From the NCBI RefSeq assembly GCF_021653995.1, contig NZ_JAJJOZ010000006.1, forward strand, positions 186,001-250,000: DNA of 64,000 nt, read 5' to 3'. The position numbers and the translations under genes are program-made. Numbering within the stretch: the first letter of the stretch is position 1; each line of letters opens with the position of its first letter. The notes under the pieces were generated by a model. It saw only the letters and a program-made list of their open reading frames with translations. It ran no database searches and had not been told where the DNA came from. Below, piece by piece: positions 51,314 to 58,702 of the stretch. Origin of the DNA: Allopusillimonas lactea (lineage in GTDB: Bacteria; Pseudomonadota; Gammaproteobacteria; Burkholderiales; Burkholderiaceae_B).

Positions 51314-52126
51314 TTAAAGTCCGAGCATTGTCCGGGTTTGGGCGGCAGTCGCCACGGGTCTGCCCAGCGCCTTGCACAGATCGGCGATGCGTTGAACCAG
51401 ATATGCGTTGCCAGGTGCTTGCCGGCTGCCGTCCACATCGAGCACAGAGTCTTCAAAACCAACTCGCACGTGGCCCCCCAACGCAATCGCCAAGGCGCTC
51501 AATTCAAGCTGATAGCGGCCACCTTTGGCGCACCACCAATAGGCGCCCTGCGGCAGGCGGGCAGCCAGATTCATGAGCTTGCGCGCGCCGGCCTCGAAGC
51601 TATCGGGTGCGCCCAATATCAGGCCAAAGCAGTAGGGTTTTTGCACAGCGCCCGCATCGATCAAGGCGAGCGCGGTCTCGAGCATGGCCTCGTTATAGAC
51701 GCTCATCTCTGGAATGGCGCCGCTGGCAGCGACCTTCGCGGCCATGGCGTCCAATGCAGCCTTGGCGTGCGCGATATCGGGGCCTTCCAGTCGCAGCGGC
51801 AGCGAGACCATCTCGGGCTGCAGCGACAGCGGCGCCACAGCCTGCTCCACGGTGAATCCGCGCGTGCCCAGGGACAGTTGCAGCACGGTCTCGGCGCGCG
51901 CCCGGACGCGGATCACGATCTCGCGAAACGTGTCTACATCGTGGGCAGGGGATTCATCGGGCGCGCGCGCATGCAGGTGTGCAATCGCGGCGCCGGCCTG
52001 AAGGCATTCCGCCACCGTGTCGGCGATGCTCTCAGGCGAGATGGGAACCTGCGGGTGGTCGGCGGTGCGCACGCGCGCGCCATTTGGGGCGACGGTGATG
52101 ATGACGGGGCTATGGCTTACGCGCAT
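51314..52126 (-). CDS. Beta-keto acid cleavage enzyme (BKACE, DUF849 family)
   Basis: The 270-residue TIM-barrel protein has the metal-binding HLHAR (H50, H52) in AGAAIAHLHARAPDESPAHD. Other family blocks are PEMSVYNEAMLETALALIDA, YCFGLILGAPDSF and GGHVRVGFEDSV. BKACE enzymes use Zn2+ to condense a beta-keto acid with acetyl-CoA, giving acetoacetate and a new acyl-CoA. The founding member acts on 3-keto-5-aminohexanoate; others act on diverse beta-keto acids. It overlaps the small-subunit gene upstream by 17 bases, so coupling is tight. The substrate here is unknown; the aconitase-like partners suggest a hydroxy-dicarboxylate route. Confidence 0.9.
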   Translation of the reverse strand: MRVSHSPVIITVAPNGARVRTADHPQVPISPESIADTVAECLQAGAAIAHLHARAPDESPAHDVDTFREIVIRVRARAETVLQLSLGTRGFTVEQAVAPLSLQPEMVSLPLRLEGPDIAHAKAALDAMAAKVAASGAIPEMSVYNEAMLETALALIDAGAVQKPYCFGLILGAPDSFEAGARKLMNLAARLPQGAYWWCAKGGRYQLELSALAIALGGHVRVGFEDSVLDVDGSRQAPGNAYLVQRIADLCKALGRPVATAAQTRTMLGL

Positions 52127-52751
52127 GGGCGGGCTCGGTTTGCGTGTTTATGATGATGCGGCGCGCGGTTGCGTCGCCGTGCGTGGTGCGGACGTGTGCC
52201 GCATCGGTGTCGGGCAGCGGGCTTCTCATGTGAGGATGAGCGGCCAGCCAATACCGCAAATAGCCGCTGGTTCCACCTTGTTCGATGATGGGCTGCAGCA
52301 CCGGCGGCATGCCCTGACAGGCGCGTACTGCGCCGGTACTGACGTTGGAGACCAGACCGCTGGCGTAGTCCACCTCGAGAATATCCCCCGTTTTCGCGAA
52401 GGTGTCGGGATCGGCCAGGCCCGTGATCACTGGCAGGCCCTGCGCCACCGCGCGCCGCATAGCCTTGAACGGCATGGACGCACAGACAATGCCCAGCTGC
52501 AGCGCCGCCATGGCGATAAAACCCTGCACATGCGTCTTGCCGCACGCGAACTGTTTGCCGCCCAGTATGATGTCGCCAGGTGCGACGCGGCTGGCAAAAC
52601 CGGCGTCCAGGGTGGCGAACAAATGCGGTATCAAGACGTCGGGCCGTGTTTCGCGGCCTATCGCCAGGCTGAAGGGGATGAAGCCTTCATCCAGCGGTAT
52701 ATCGTCGCCAAAAACATGGCATGTGCCGCGCCGACGCAAAGGGTGATCCAT
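52110..52751 (-). CDS. Aconitase/isopropylmalate-dehydratase-like small (swivel) subunit
   Basis: The 213-residue protein has swivel-domain features: HVFGDDIPLDEGFIPFS at the start, then GDIILGGKQFACGKTHVQGF. In canonical LeuD/aconitase small subunits this position reads CGSSREHA, with an arginine binding the substrate carboxylate. Here SSREH is replaced by KTHVQ, so substrate specificity must differ. The later part (ILEVDYASGLVSNVSTGAVR) is also recognisable. It starts 9 bases after the large-subunit stop and overlaps the BKACE gene by 17 bases. It is longer than typical archaeal-type LeuD (about 165 residues). Confidence 0.85.
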   Translation of the reverse strand: MDHPLRRRGTCHVFGDDIPLDEGFIPFSLAIGRETRPDVLIPHLFATLDAGFASRVAPGDIILGGKQFACGKTHVQGFIAMAALQLGIVCASMPFKAMRRAVAQGLPVITGLADPDTFAKTGDILEVDYASGLVSNVSTGAVRACQGMPPVLQPIIEQGGTSGYLRYWLAAHPHMRSPLPDTDAAHVRTTHGDATARRIIINTQTEPAHARKP

Positions 52752-52760
52752 GGCGGTTCC

Positions 52761-54011
52761 TTATTGTTGCGTGGGGTGAGCGGCGGCGACAACGCCACAG
52801 ATCGCGGACGCCGCCACCGTCAAAGGGCTTGCGAGATAGGCCTGGCCGTCAGGCGAGCCGAAGCGCCCGGCGTGATTTGTCGCGGCTGTCGAAATGGACA
52901 CTTCGCCAGGACCCAGGGGCGCCATGAGGCCGCCCGCGCAGGGGCCACAGCCTGCGGGCAGAAGGACAGCGCCCGCTTCCTGAAATATCTGTTGCAGCCC
53001 ATCGCGGGCCATGCGCGCCGCAGTGGAGACGGTGCCTGGTGTCACGAAAAGACGCACGCCCGGCGCCACCCGCTTGCCTTTCAATACGGATGCGGCAGCG
53101 GCGAAGTCTTCATACATGCCGGAGCCGCAAGCGCCAAGAAACGCATGATCTATACGCAGGCCCGCCACGCTTTGCAGGGTTGCTGCGCGTTCGGGCCCGC
53201 CGGGCAGTGCGACCTGGGCCGTGATACTGGAAAGATCCAGGTCTATCGTATGTGCGTAGGCGGCATCCATGTCGCTGAACACGGCGCCTGCCGTGCCAGC
53301 GGGCGGTGGAAACGCCACATTCGCCACCCCGATTTCAGTGATCGAATTGCAGAGGGCGACGCGGGCGGCCAGATCGAGCTCGGACAAGCCAGGCCCGGCG
53401 AATTCGATGACCCGGTAATCAGGCGAGACGCCCCATAGGCCGCTCGACAGACCGCTTGCCAGCACAAAGCCTACGTCGCGCGGGTGTACCCCTGCCTGGA
53501 GCTCGCCGTGGACATTCACACGTATGGTTTCAGGCACTTCGATCCACAGCGTCCCGGTGGCCAGGACAGTGCTGATCTCGGGCCCCGCGCCGAACGCCAG
53601 GGCACCCAGCGCACCAAAATTGGTGCAGTGCATGTCGTAAGCGAACAGAAACATGCCGGGGCGAACCAGCCCTTGCTCGATGGGAAACAGGTGCCCATGC
53701 CCCCCTTGGCCCACGTCGTAGAAATGCCCCACCTGCCATTGACGGGCGATGTCCCGGATTCGCGCGCCGCGGGCGGCCGCTTGCGGCGAGCCATACAGAA
53801 CCTCGTGATCGGTGACGAACATCACTTTTTCGGGCGACGCAATACGTCTGTAGCCCAGCTTGTCGAGTTCGCGAAAGGCAGTTTCGACATAGCCGTCATG
53901 GATGATGACCAGCTCCGGCACAGGGTGCAGTACATCGCCGGGCTGCACGTAGCGCTTGCCTGCAGCCCGGGCGAGCACTTTCTGCGTAAGGGTTTGCTGG
54001 CCTGGATTCAT
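52761..54011 (-). CDS. Aconitase/isopropylmalate-dehydratase-like large subunit
   Basis: The 416-residue protein has cysteines placed as 4Fe-4S ligands: C295 in HAFLGACGSGMYEDF, and C355/C358 in LLPAGCGPCAGGLM. The substrate region reads YDMHCTNFGALGALAFGAG, where most family members have DSHT.T.GA.G. Length is that of the compact LeuC2/HacA type (about 420). The partner swivel subunit is encoded 9 bases downstream. Its ATG overlaps the GntR stop by four bases. The family interconverts hydroxy-dicarboxylates by dehydration-hydration; the altered residues prevent naming a substrate. Confidence 0.9.
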   Translation of the reverse strand: MNPGQQTLTQKVLARAAGKRYVQPGDVLHPVPELVIIHDGYVETAFRELDKLGYRRIASPEKVMFVTDHEVLYGSPQAAARGARIRDIARQWQVGHFYDVGQGGHGHLFPIEQGLVRPGMFLFAYDMHCTNFGALGALAFGAGPEISTVLATGTLWIEVPETIRVNVHGELQAGVHPRDVGFVLASGLSSGLWGVSPDYRVIEFAGPGLSELDLAARVALCNSITEIGVANVAFPPPAGTAGAVFSDMDAAYAHTIDLDLSSITAQVALPGGPERAATLQSVAGLRIDHAFLGACGSGMYEDFAAAASVLKGKRVAPGVRLFVTPGTVSTAARMARDGLQQIFQEAGAVLLPAGCGPCAGGLMAPLGPGEVSISTAATNHAGRFGSPDGQAYLASPLTVAASAICGVVAAAHPTQQ

Positions 54012-54754
54012 ACTGCTGCCTTGCGTACGAGCGTGGGGCTTGTAGCCGGAGGTGTCGTGGGCGTGCCTGGATCGGCAAACCCGGTACTGCGCAGCCGATG
54101 CAGTGCGACCGCCTTGCCGTGCTCGTTGTGCAGCACAATGGCTGCCTGCGCCGCCTCGGGCGAGCGGTTGCGTATGGCGCGCAGCAACGCACGCAGCTCT
54201 GTCGCGCTTTCTTGCGGCCGATTGGGCATGGTGAGCGACGAAGACCACAGAAAACTGAGGCGAGCATTGAGTTGCCGCAGGTATGTACCGATTGCCGCGT
54301 TGTGCGACCCCTGCGTCAGGACTTCGAAAAACACACTCTTGGCCGACCTGATCTTGTCGGGTGTTTCCGATTTGAGCGCCGCCTCGAAGTTTTCGAGACA
54401 GTCCTCCAGTGCCTGGATATCTTCTTCTGTGCCATAGAGCGCGAATCGCTTGACTGCGACGCATTCTATGGCCAGCCGAACTTCCCAGAGCTCAAGCACC
54501 TCTTCAGCCGATATGACCCGCACCGATGGCCCGCGGTTAGGGACAATGTCGATCAGGCATTCTGCCTCGAGTTGGCGTAGCGCTTCGCGGATGGAGGGGC
54601 GGCTGACGCCGAAGCGTTCGCAAAGTTCGCGCTCTACCAGCCGTTCGCCGGGTTTGAACCTGCCTTCGGTGATGGCGGCGCGCAATTGATGCACTAATTG
54701 CTGCCGCACCGGCAGGGTGTCTGGATCTGCGTCCGTAAGGTTTTTAGTGTCCAT
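54008..54754 (-). CDS. GntR-family transcriptional regulator (FCD subfamily)
   Basis: The 248-residue protein has a winged-helix domain (LVERELCERFGVSRPSIREA, LRQLEAECLIDIVPNRGPSV). The FCD effector domain follows, with LWEVRLAIECVAVKRFA, KSVFFEVLTQGSHN and RAAIVLHNEHGKAVALHRLR-like helices. It is the first gene of the operon and is coupled by a four-base overlap to the aconitase-like gene. Two palindromic sites (54763-54773 and 54836-54846) lie immediately upstream, suggesting autorepression of the operon, relieved by an organic acid. Confidence 0.93.
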   Translation of the reverse strand: MDTKNLTDADPDTLPVRQQLVHQLRAAITEGRFKPGERLVERELCERFGVSRPSIREALRQLEAECLIDIVPNRGPSVRVISAEEVLELWEVRLAIECVAVKRFALYGTEEDIQALEDCLENFEAALKSETPDKIRSAKSVFFEVLTQGSHNAAIGTYLRQLNARLSFLWSSSLTMPNRPQESATELRALLRAIRNRSPEAAQAAIVLHNEHGKAVALHRLRSTGFADPGTPTTPPATSPTLVRKAAV

Positions 54755-54762
54755 GCGGCAAA

Positions 54763-54773
54763 TTGTCTGACAA
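54763..54773. promoter_or_regulatory. GntR operator, proximal site
   Basis: TTGTCTGACAA is a perfect 5-1-5 palindrome 9 bases upstream of the GntR start (54754). Its form is close to operators of other FCD-type GntR regulators. Position within the leader suggests repression of its own operon. Confidence 0.55.
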
Positions 54774-54835
54774 CTAATAATTTAAGTCAAAGCAAAAGTA
54801 GACAAAACAAGAAACGCAGGAGAATAAAATAAATA

Positions 54836-54846
54836 TTGTCAGGCAA
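54836..54846. promoter_or_regulatory. GntR operator, distal site
   Basis: TTGTCAGGCAA matches the proximal site TTGTCTGACAA at 9 of 11 positions, 73 bases away (seven helical turns). The two sites may allow cooperative binding or DNA looping across the promoter. Confidence 0.45.
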
Positions 54847-54867
54847 TTGAGGCGATCGCCGCCTTAG

Positions 54868-56460
54868 TTAGCAGCCAGCAGCCAGCAGCCAGCGGCTTGT
54901 GGCGGTTGTGCGATCCAGTGCACGCAGGATGCTTGCAAGTTTCTTGACGGCAGGCTCCATTTCTCCCGGTGTATGGGCGGCAAAGCCCATCAGGAAGCCG
55001 GCTCTATGCTTACCGGTGCCGGTGCCGGGAGAACGGGTATGCAAATCCGTCAGGCCCAGCAAGTCTATGCCTGCCCGGTGCGCCATTGCCACCGCTTCGC
55101 CTTCCGCAATGGCACGGATAAGGAGGCAAGGCATCTGCATGCCGCCCGCAGGGATTCGGGGTTCCAGAAAATCTGGCAGATATTTGCGTACCAGCCTGGC
55201 CAGTACATCGCGCCGCTCCGCGTAAACGGCGCGCATGGTGCGTACGTGGGCGCCAAAATGCCCGCCTTCCAGGAAGCGCGCCAGCGTCAGTTGGGGGATG
55301 GGGGCGCTGTGCCCGTCCAGCAGGGTGCGCGCCACCGTCATGGGGGCGACGAGCTGCGGCGGTAAAACCATATAGCCGATGCGCAGGCCCGGGAACAACG
55401 ACTTGGTAAAGGTGCCGATGTAGATCGTGCGCTCGTGTGGATCGAGCCCCTGCACGCAGGCGGTGGGCTTGCCGGCATAATGGAACTCGCTGTCATAGTC
55501 ATCTTCGATGATCCACGCTTGCTCCCGCTGCGCCCATTCTATGATGGCCAGGCGCCGATCCAGCGCGAGCGTCGCACCGGTCGGGAACTGGTGAGAGGGT
55601 GTCAGGAACACGGCCTTGGCGGGCTGCGATCCATGCAGGTGCTCCACGTTCATTCCGTCGCCATCCAGCGGCACCGGCACGCATTCCAGGCCCGCCGCGT
55701 CGAACGCCTTGCGGGCACCCTGATACACGGGATCTTCAAGGAAAATACGCTCGCCGGCGTCCAGCAGCACATTCGCGCATAAGGTCAATGCCTGCTGCGA
55801 GCTGGTCAGCACCAGCACGCGATCATGCGTGGCGCGCGCACCGCGTTCCAGGTTGACGTAATCGGCGATGGCCCGCCGCAGCGGCTCCATGCCTTGAGGC
55901 GGGCTGTGCAGCAAGGCTTGCGTACCGTATTGTTTGAGCACCTGGCGCTGCAAGCGCTCCCAAGTGTGCAACGGGAAATTGCGCGTTTCGGGCACGCCGG
56001 GCGCAAAGGCGCGCGGCGCCAGGAAGTCGCGCACCCCTCCGCTTGCAAACATTGCGTCGCCGCGCCGGCTCAGGCGCGGTGCGGGTTTGCGCACGGCGGG
56101 GCGCCGCACCAGGCCGCGTCCTGGCAGGCGCTGTATCTGCGCAGAGACAAAACTGCCGCTGCCGACGCGCCGCTCAATGAAGCCCTCGGCGTGCAATTGG
56201 CTGTAGGCAGTTTCTATTGTGTCGCGCGAGACGCCCAGTGATAGCGCCAGCGCGCGTGACGCCGGCAGCGGGCGCCCGACGCCGAGCGTGCCGTCCAGGA
56301 TCAGTTGCCGTACCGCGCGCTGTATGCGCACATGCAGTGGCAGTGCGCTGTACGCGGGATCGGTAATCCAAGCTTTGACGGATTCGAGTTGCGCGTGCTT
56401 GAACAATTGGTCTGGGTGCCTTACTAAAAGTGGTGGGGTTTGTCGTGCCATTAAAGACAT
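54868..56460 (-). CDS. MocR-type PLP-dependent regulator (GntR HTH plus aminotransferase domain)
   Basis: The 530-residue protein has an N-terminal GntR HTH (RIQRAVRQLILDGTLGVGRP, SRDTIETAYSQLHAEGFIER) and a fold-type-I aminotransferase domain. The PLP lysine is in TIYIGTFTKSLFPGLRIGYM. The start at 56460 (MSLMARQTPP) is preferred over 56601, which would overlap the divergent transporter gene. Known MocR proteins (PdxR, GabR, TauR) sense PLP or PLP adducts with amines. It is divergent from a BenE-type transporter and the PLP-binding YggS gene, pointing to vitamin B6 homeostasis. The C-terminal codons contain a heptamer repeat (54870-54890). Confidence 0.9.
   Translation of the reverse strand: MSLMARQTPPLLVRHPDQLFKHAQLESVKAWITDPAYSALPLHVRIQRAVRQLILDGTLGVGRPLPASRALALSLGVSRDTIETAYSQLHAEGFIERRVGSGSFVSAQIQRLPGRGLVRRPAVRKPAPRLSRRGDAMFASGGVRDFLAPRAFAPGVPETRNFPLHTWERLQRQVLKQYGTQALLHSPPQGMEPLRRAIADYVNLERGARATHDRVLVLTSSQQALTLCANVLLDAGERIFLEDPVYQGARKAFDAAGLECVPVPLDGDGMNVEHLHGSQPAKAVFLTPSHQFPTGATLALDRRLAIIEWAQREQAWIIEDDYDSEFHYAGKPTACVQGLDPHERTIYIGTFTKSLFPGLRIGYMVLPPQLVAPMTVARTLLDGHSAPIPQLTLARFLEGGHFGAHVRTMRAVYAERRDVLARLVRKYLPDFLEPRIPAGGMQMPCLLIRAIAEGEAVAMAHRAGIDLLGLTDLHTRSPGTGTGKHRAGFLMGFAAHTPGEMEPAVKKLASILRALDRTTATSRWLLAAGC
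54870..54890 (-). repeat. Three tandem AGCAGCC heptamers at the MocR gene end
   Basis: AGCAGCC occurs three times in perfect tandem (54870-54876, 54877-54883, 54884-54890), then a degenerate copy AGCGGCT. It codes for the last residues of the MocR protein (SRWLLAAGC, read from the minus strand) just before the TAA. As with the other heptamer repeat in this window, slippage would change the tail length and frame. Confidence 0.8.
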
Positions 56461-56515
56461 ATAACTGAGACACCCACCCCGGTCAATCACCTTTTTCAGA
56501 GGCAGTGCGAGCGTC

Positions 56516-57766
56516 ATGTCATCCGCCCAGTCACTTTCGTCCCTTCGCATGAGCGATCTCACCCATCCCGTCGTGGCAGGCCTGATCTCGGTCATCGTCA
56601 ACTATGGCGGCACCTTTATCCTGGTGTTCCAGGCGGCCAGGGTGGCGGGCCTAAGCCCGGCGTTGACCGCCTCGTGGGTGTGGTCGATTTCAATTGGCGT
56701 GGGTGTGACGGGCCTGTTTCTCAGCTGGGTGGCCCGTGAGCCCATCATCACAGCCTGGTCTACGCCAGCCGCCGCTTTTCTTGTGACGGCGTTGGCAACG
56801 ACGCCGTATGAGGAAGCGGTGGGTGCGTATCTGATTTCTGCCGCCGCGTTTGTGGCGCTTGGGCTGTCGGGTTACTTCGAGAAAGTCATCCGGCTGATTC
56901 CGCCCGGCGTGGCGGCTGGCCTGCTGGCGGGCATTTTGCTGCAATTCGGCATTCAAGCCTTTGGCGGCATGAACGTGGATCCTGCACTGGCGGGGCTGTT
57001 GATCGTGGCCTATGTCGTGCTCAAGCGCGTGACGGCCCGCTATGCTGTCGTTGGCATTCTGGTGCTGGGGCTGGCGCTCCTGCTGTTGCAGCGTCGCGTC
57101 GATCTGTCTGGGTTGTCGCTGGAGTTCGCCGCGCCGGTGTTTACCATGCCGGCATTCTCGCTCAACGCCTTGCTCAGCGTTGCGCTGCCCTTGTTCCTGA
57201 TCACGCTGACGGGCCAATACATGCCCGGCATGCTGGTATTGCGCAACGACGGATTCAGAACCAGCGCCAATCCCATTGTGACCGTCACCGGTCTGGGCTC
57301 GTTGCTGATGGCACCGTTTGGATCACACGCCTTTAATATCGCCGCCATTACAGCAGCCATCGCCACCGGCCGGGAGGCGCACGAAGACCCTTCCAAGCGC
57401 TGGATCGCCGGCGTTGCCGCAGGCGTGTGCTACATCTTTGTCGGTGTGTTCGGGGTAACGCTGGCTGCGGTATTCATGGCTTTCCCGGCCACCTTCATCA
57501 CCACGCTTGCAGGCCTGGCGCTGTTGGGGACCATAGGCGGGAGTCTCGCCAGTGCGCTTGCCGATGCAAAGACCCGCGAAGCTTCGCTAATCACCTTTCT
57601 CGCCGCTGCGGCCAATATCACGCTGCTGGGCATAGGTGGCGCGTTCTGGGGGCTGCTCATCGGTTTGCTTTCTTACGCGGTGCTCAATGGCCGGCTGCCC
57701 AGGCAATATCAGCAGGGCCAGCCAGTGGACGCCGCCGGCATCCCGGCTGCCGTCAGGAAGGGGTGA
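56516..57766 (+). CDS. BenE-family benzoate/H+ symporter-like membrane transporter
   Basis: The 416-residue protein has about 12 hydrophobic segments (AGLISVIVNYGGTFILVFQ; AGLLAGILLQFGIQAFGGM; LGLALLLLQRR; FGVTLAAVFMAF) and the BenE-type motif LTGQYMPGMLVLRNDGF. BenE proteins import benzoate with protons. Here no benzoate genes are near. The partners are a PLP-dependent MocR regulator and the PLP-homeostasis gene yggS three bases downstream, so a B6 vitamer is a plausible substrate (inference). It is transcribed divergently from the MocR gene. Confidence 0.88.
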   Translation: MSSAQSLSSLRMSDLTHPVVAGLISVIVNYGGTFILVFQAARVAGLSPALTASWVWSISIGVGVTGLFLSWVAREPIITAWSTPAAAFLVTALATTPYEEAVGAYLISAAAFVALGLSGYFEKVIRLIPPGVAAGLLAGILLQFGIQAFGGMNVDPALAGLLIVAYVVLKRVTARYAVVGILVLGLALLLLQRRVDLSGLSLEFAAPVFTMPAFSLNALLSVALPLFLITLTGQYMPGMLVLRNDGFRTSANPIVTVTGLGSLLMAPFGSHAFNIAAITAAIATGREAHEDPSKRWIAGVAAGVCYIFVGVFGVTLAAVFMAFPATFITTLAGLALLGTIGGSLASALADAKTREASLITFLAAAANITLLGIGGAFWGLLIGLLSYAVLNGRLPRQYQQGQPVDAAGIPAAVRKG

Positions 57767-57769
57767 ATC

Positions 57770-58573
57770 ATGTCCGCACCAAGCTACACCCCTGTTCACC
57801 ACGATCGCCACGGCCTTTATCCGCAAGCGCTTACCGTTGAAGATTTTCGGCGCAATATCGCCGCCGTGAACGCGCGCATTGCCGCCGCGTGCCAGCGCGT
57901 CGATCGCGACCCAGCCAGCGTGCGGCTGCTGCCTGTCAGCAAGACTAAACCCCAAGCCAGCCTGCGCCTTGCTTACGCGGCGGGCTGTCGTGTCCTGGGC
58001 GAAAACAAAGTGCAGGAAGCCTTTGGGAAATGGGAAACCATGCAGGACTTGGCAGATCTGCGCTGGTCGGTGATCGGCCACCTGCAAACCAACAAAGCCA
58101 AGTTGGTGGCGCGCTTTGCCAGTGAGTTTCAGGCGCTGGACAGCCTGCGTGTGGCGGAGGCACTGGATCGACGCCTGCAGTCCGAAGGGCGGTCCCTCGA
58201 TGTATTCGTTCAGGTCAACACATCCGGCGAGGCCAGCAAATACGGCCTGGCGCCCGAAGATGTGGGCGCCCTTATCCGGCAACTGCCAGCCTATTCTGCA
58301 TTGCGCGTGCGTGGGTTGATGACGCTGGCGCTGTTTTCCGCGCAAGCCGAGCGTGTGCGGCAATGCTTCATCCTGTTGCGCGAGCTGCGCGACACGCTGC
58401 GGCAGAGCGCGCCGGTTGGCATCGACCTGGCCGAGCTGTCCATGGGGATGTCGGGGGATTATGAGATTGCCATCGAGGAGGGCGCGACTGTCGTGCGCGT
58501 GGGACAGGCTATCTTCGGCGCCCGTGCTCTGCCAGACGCCTACTATTGGCCGGCAGACCATCCTGGCGTCTGA
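57770..58573 (+). CDS. yggS: YggS/PROSC-family PLP homeostasis protein
   Basis: The 267-residue PLP-binding protein has the lysine-containing VRLLPVSKTKPQASLRLAY, the LGENKVQEAFGKW block, WSVIGHLQTNKAKLVARF, VFVQVNTSGEASKYGL and LSMGMSGDYEIAIEEGATVV. YggS proteins regulate intracellular PLP levels and amino-acid/keto-acid balance. It follows the BenE-type gene by 3 bases, implying co-transcription and likely control by the MocR regulator. An N-terminal extension of about 20 residues relative to E. coli YggS is present. In most betaproteobacteria yggS sits elsewhere, so the linkage is notable. Confidence 0.94.
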   Translation: MSAPSYTPVHHDRHGLYPQALTVEDFRRNIAAVNARIAAACQRVDRDPASVRLLPVSKTKPQASLRLAYAAGCRVLGENKVQEAFGKWETMQDLADLRWSVIGHLQTNKAKLVARFASEFQALDSLRVAEALDRRLQSEGRSLDVFVQVNTSGEASKYGLAPEDVGALIRQLPAYSALRVRGLMTLALFSAQAERVRQCFILLRELRDTLRQSAPVGIDLAELSMGMSGDYEIAIEEGATVVRVGQAIFGARALPDAYYWPADHPGV

Positions 58574-58574
58574 C

Positions 58575-58702
58575 AAGTGTCGGCGTGTTTTGGCAGGCTT
58601 CGACCGGCAGCTATCGCCGGTAACGGAAGGGGTGTTCAGCAAGAAAGCCGAGGCTGAGCTGGAGCGCCAAGGATATTTTTGCTCGCTGCTTGCGTCGCCG
58701 TA
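58575..58702 (+). other. Short orphan coding-like tail between yggS and iclR
   Basis: After the yggS stop another frame reads RVLAGFDRQLSPVTEGVF, then SKKAEAELERQGYFCSLLAS and a TAA near 58706. Codon bias is coding-like but there is no start and I recognise nothing. It may be the remnant end of a lost gene. The hairpin ACCGGC/GCCGGT at 58603-58621 lies within it. Confidence 0.25.

Noticed and set aside
52017..53438. Open frame of about 473 codons on the plus strand opposite BKACE and aconitase-like genes
   Set aside because: Covers three gene boundaries of the opposite strand without any motif.
53980..54464. Longer aconitase-like large subunit with about 150 extra N-terminal residues
   Set aside because: The extension is read through the GntR gene in another frame; the ATG at 54011 matches family length and overlaps the GntR stop.
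56516..57766. Benzoate transporter tied to aromatic degradation
   Set aside because: No benzoate or catechol genes are nearby; neighbours are PLP-related, so benzoate is not supported here.
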